DNA of 64,000 bases from Mobilicoccus massiliensis. GTDB lineage: Bacteria > Actinomycetota > Actinomycetes > Actinomycetales > Dermatophilaceae. A model generated the notes under the pieces. That model did not search any database, was not told the DNA's origin, and saw nothing but the letters and a program-made list of their open reading frames with translations. The stretch covers positions 248,001-312,000 of the forward strand of contig NZ_LN651330.1 of the NCBI RefSeq assembly GCF_000826525.2, read 5' to 3'. The position numbers were made by a program, and so were the translations under genes. This document shows positions 63,103 to 64,000 of this stretch, piece after piece (position 1 is the stretch's first letter; the number at the start of each line of letters is the position of its first letter).

Positions 63103-64000
63103 TCAGGCGAAGCGCTGCCCCGGGCCGGCCGGTGCGACGACGTGGACTTCGGGTTCGACGAGATCGTGTGACGTGGCCGCAGAGAGAACCGCGTCGGCCA
63201 CCCGGTCGACGTCGTCGGTTCGCACGAGCGCGATGGCGCTGCCGCCGAACCCGCCTCCGGTCATTCGTGCCCCGAGGGCGCCCGCACCGACGGCCGCCTC
63301 GACCGCGACGTCGAGCTCGATGCAACTCACCTCGTAGTCGTCGCGGAGGGAGACGTGGGAGGCGTTCATCAACCCGCCCACGGTGGGCCAGTCGTCGGCC
63401 TCCGCCCCGGCGACGACGTCGAGCACGCGCTGGATCTCGGTGACGACGTGTCGCACTCGCCGCCGGGCGACCTCGTCGTCGAGCCGGGCGAGCGCCGAAT
63501 CGAGATCGTTCACCTCGCGCAGGGTCACGACCCCGAGCTGGGCCGCCGCCGCCTCGCACGCCGACCGCCGCTCGCCGTACTGACCGTCGGTGAGGGAGTG
63601 TGACGCGCGGGTGTCGATGACGAGAAGACGCAGGCCGGCGTGCTCGAGATCGAGCGGCACCTGCCGGATCGAGCCGTCGAGACAGTCGAGCAGCAGCGCG
63701 TGGCCGGCGCGAGTGCGCAGCGATGCCGCCTGGTCCATGCCTCCGGTCGGCGCACCGGCCACCTCGTTCTCGGCCTCGACGCACAGCTCGGCGAGCTGGG
63801 CGCGCTGAGCGTCGTCACCGTCGAGCGGAGTGCCGGCGAGCGAGGAGAACGCGAGGCCGGTCGCGCATTCGAGCGCAGCAGAGGACGACAGGCCCGCGCC
63901 GAGCGGCACGCACGAGGCGATCGCGAGGTCGGTGCCGGGCACCGCGATGCCCGCGTTGCGAAGCGACCACGCGGGGCCCGCGGCGTAGGCGGCCCAGCCC
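63103..64000 (-). CDS. galK: Galactokinase (partial)
   Basis: The gene enters from the right window edge and ends at 63103; the N-terminus with the GRTDYN-type motif is outside. Visible GHMP blocks are GWAAYAAGPAWSLRN, VPLGAGLSSSAALE (phosphate-binding loop), GGMDQAASL and the C-terminal ARMTGGGFGGSAIAL. It phosphorylates galactose in the Leloir pathway. It is 22 bases from the convergent DUF402-like gene. Confidence 0.92.
   Translation of the reverse strand, partial: GWAAYAAGPAWSLRNAGIAVPGTDLAIASCVPLGAGLSSSAALECATGLAFSSLAGTPLDGDDAQRAQLAELCVEAENEVAGAPTGGMDQAASLRTRAGHALLLDCLDGSIRQVPLDLEHAGLRLLVIDTRASHSLTDGQYGERRSACEAAAAQLGVVTLREVNDLDSALARLDDEVARRRVRHVVTEIQRVLDVVAGAEADDWPTVGGLMNASHVSLRDDYEVSCIELDVAVEAAVGAGALGARMTGGGFGGSAIALVRTDDVDRVADAVLSAATSHDLVEPEVHVVAPAGPGQRFA

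Overview
The window is high-GC chromosomal DNA of an actinobacterium. It carries mycothiol genes (mshA, mshD), senX3-regX3 with phoU, glnR, carD, a WhiB protein, a resuscitation-promoting factor behind a c-di-AMP riboswitch, and an HbhA-like Lys/Ala-rich protein. Several gene orders match those known from Mycobacterium: glnR-mshD; an HTH regulator, HbhA-like and DUF2516 trio; mshA-ybjN-gpmA-senX3-regX3; and lpqE-carD-ispD-ispF-cysS-rlmB. I would guess Micrococcales (Dermacoccaceae or Intrasporangiaceae type), but the sequence alone does not settle the genus.

Layout. 1-5 kb: mutT1-like (cut by the window start), ppk, mshD and glnR, all leftward. 4.8-11.7 kb: MoaD-like protein, membrane protein, nitrobindin, ygfZ, XRE regulator, HbhA-like protein, dtd, DUF2516 protein, hydrolase and cupin. 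11.7-12.3 kb: a palindromic repeat array with a tandem duplication. 12.2-19 kb: methyltransferase, mshA, ybjN, gpmA, phoU, senX3 and regX3. 19-24.3 kb: lipoprotein, carD, ispD, ispF, cysS and rlmB. 24.4-32 kb: DUF4032 kinase-like gene, repeat block, sugar-ABC ATPase, otsBA and a membrane Ser/Thr kinase. 32-33.3 kb: riboswitch, rpf and a 47-aa membrane protein.

33.56-43.1 kb is an integrated element of 9,465 bp. It sits in the 3' part of a tRNA-Thr(TGT) gene and is flanked by a perfect 39-bp direct repeat. It encodes a tyrosine integrase, XRE regulator, excisionase-like protein, DUF3987 ATPase, WhiB, a scaffold-like coiled-coil protein, an HK97-fold capsid-like protein, a C2H2-type mini zinc finger, two small proteins and an FtsK-type membrane translocase. 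I find no terminase, portal or tail gene. This unusual mix (virus-like capsid plus conjugative-element-like pump) is the best candidate for an undescribed system.

43.1-45 kb holds a GIY-YIG nuclease and a frameshifted DUF6308 partner. 45-64 kb is ordinary chromosome: aldehyde dehydrogenase, DUF2236 protein, GH3 glycosidase, fructosamine-kinase-like gene, maleylpyruvate-isomerase-like gene, YqeY, SHOCT protein, acyl-CoA dehydrogenase, a molybdate regulator with modABC, selB-selA, a DUF402-like protein and a partial galK. Molybdate uptake next to selenocysteine insertion suggests a Mo/Se enzyme such as formate dehydrogenase elsewhere in the genome.

Two patterns run across the window. First, a palindromic repeat family (core CGCCTGTYCGAGC) lies only downstream of chromosomal genes, at five places, and is absent from the integrated element. 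Second, many genes start exactly six bases after an ANNNT-type -10 box, which points to leaderless mRNAs.
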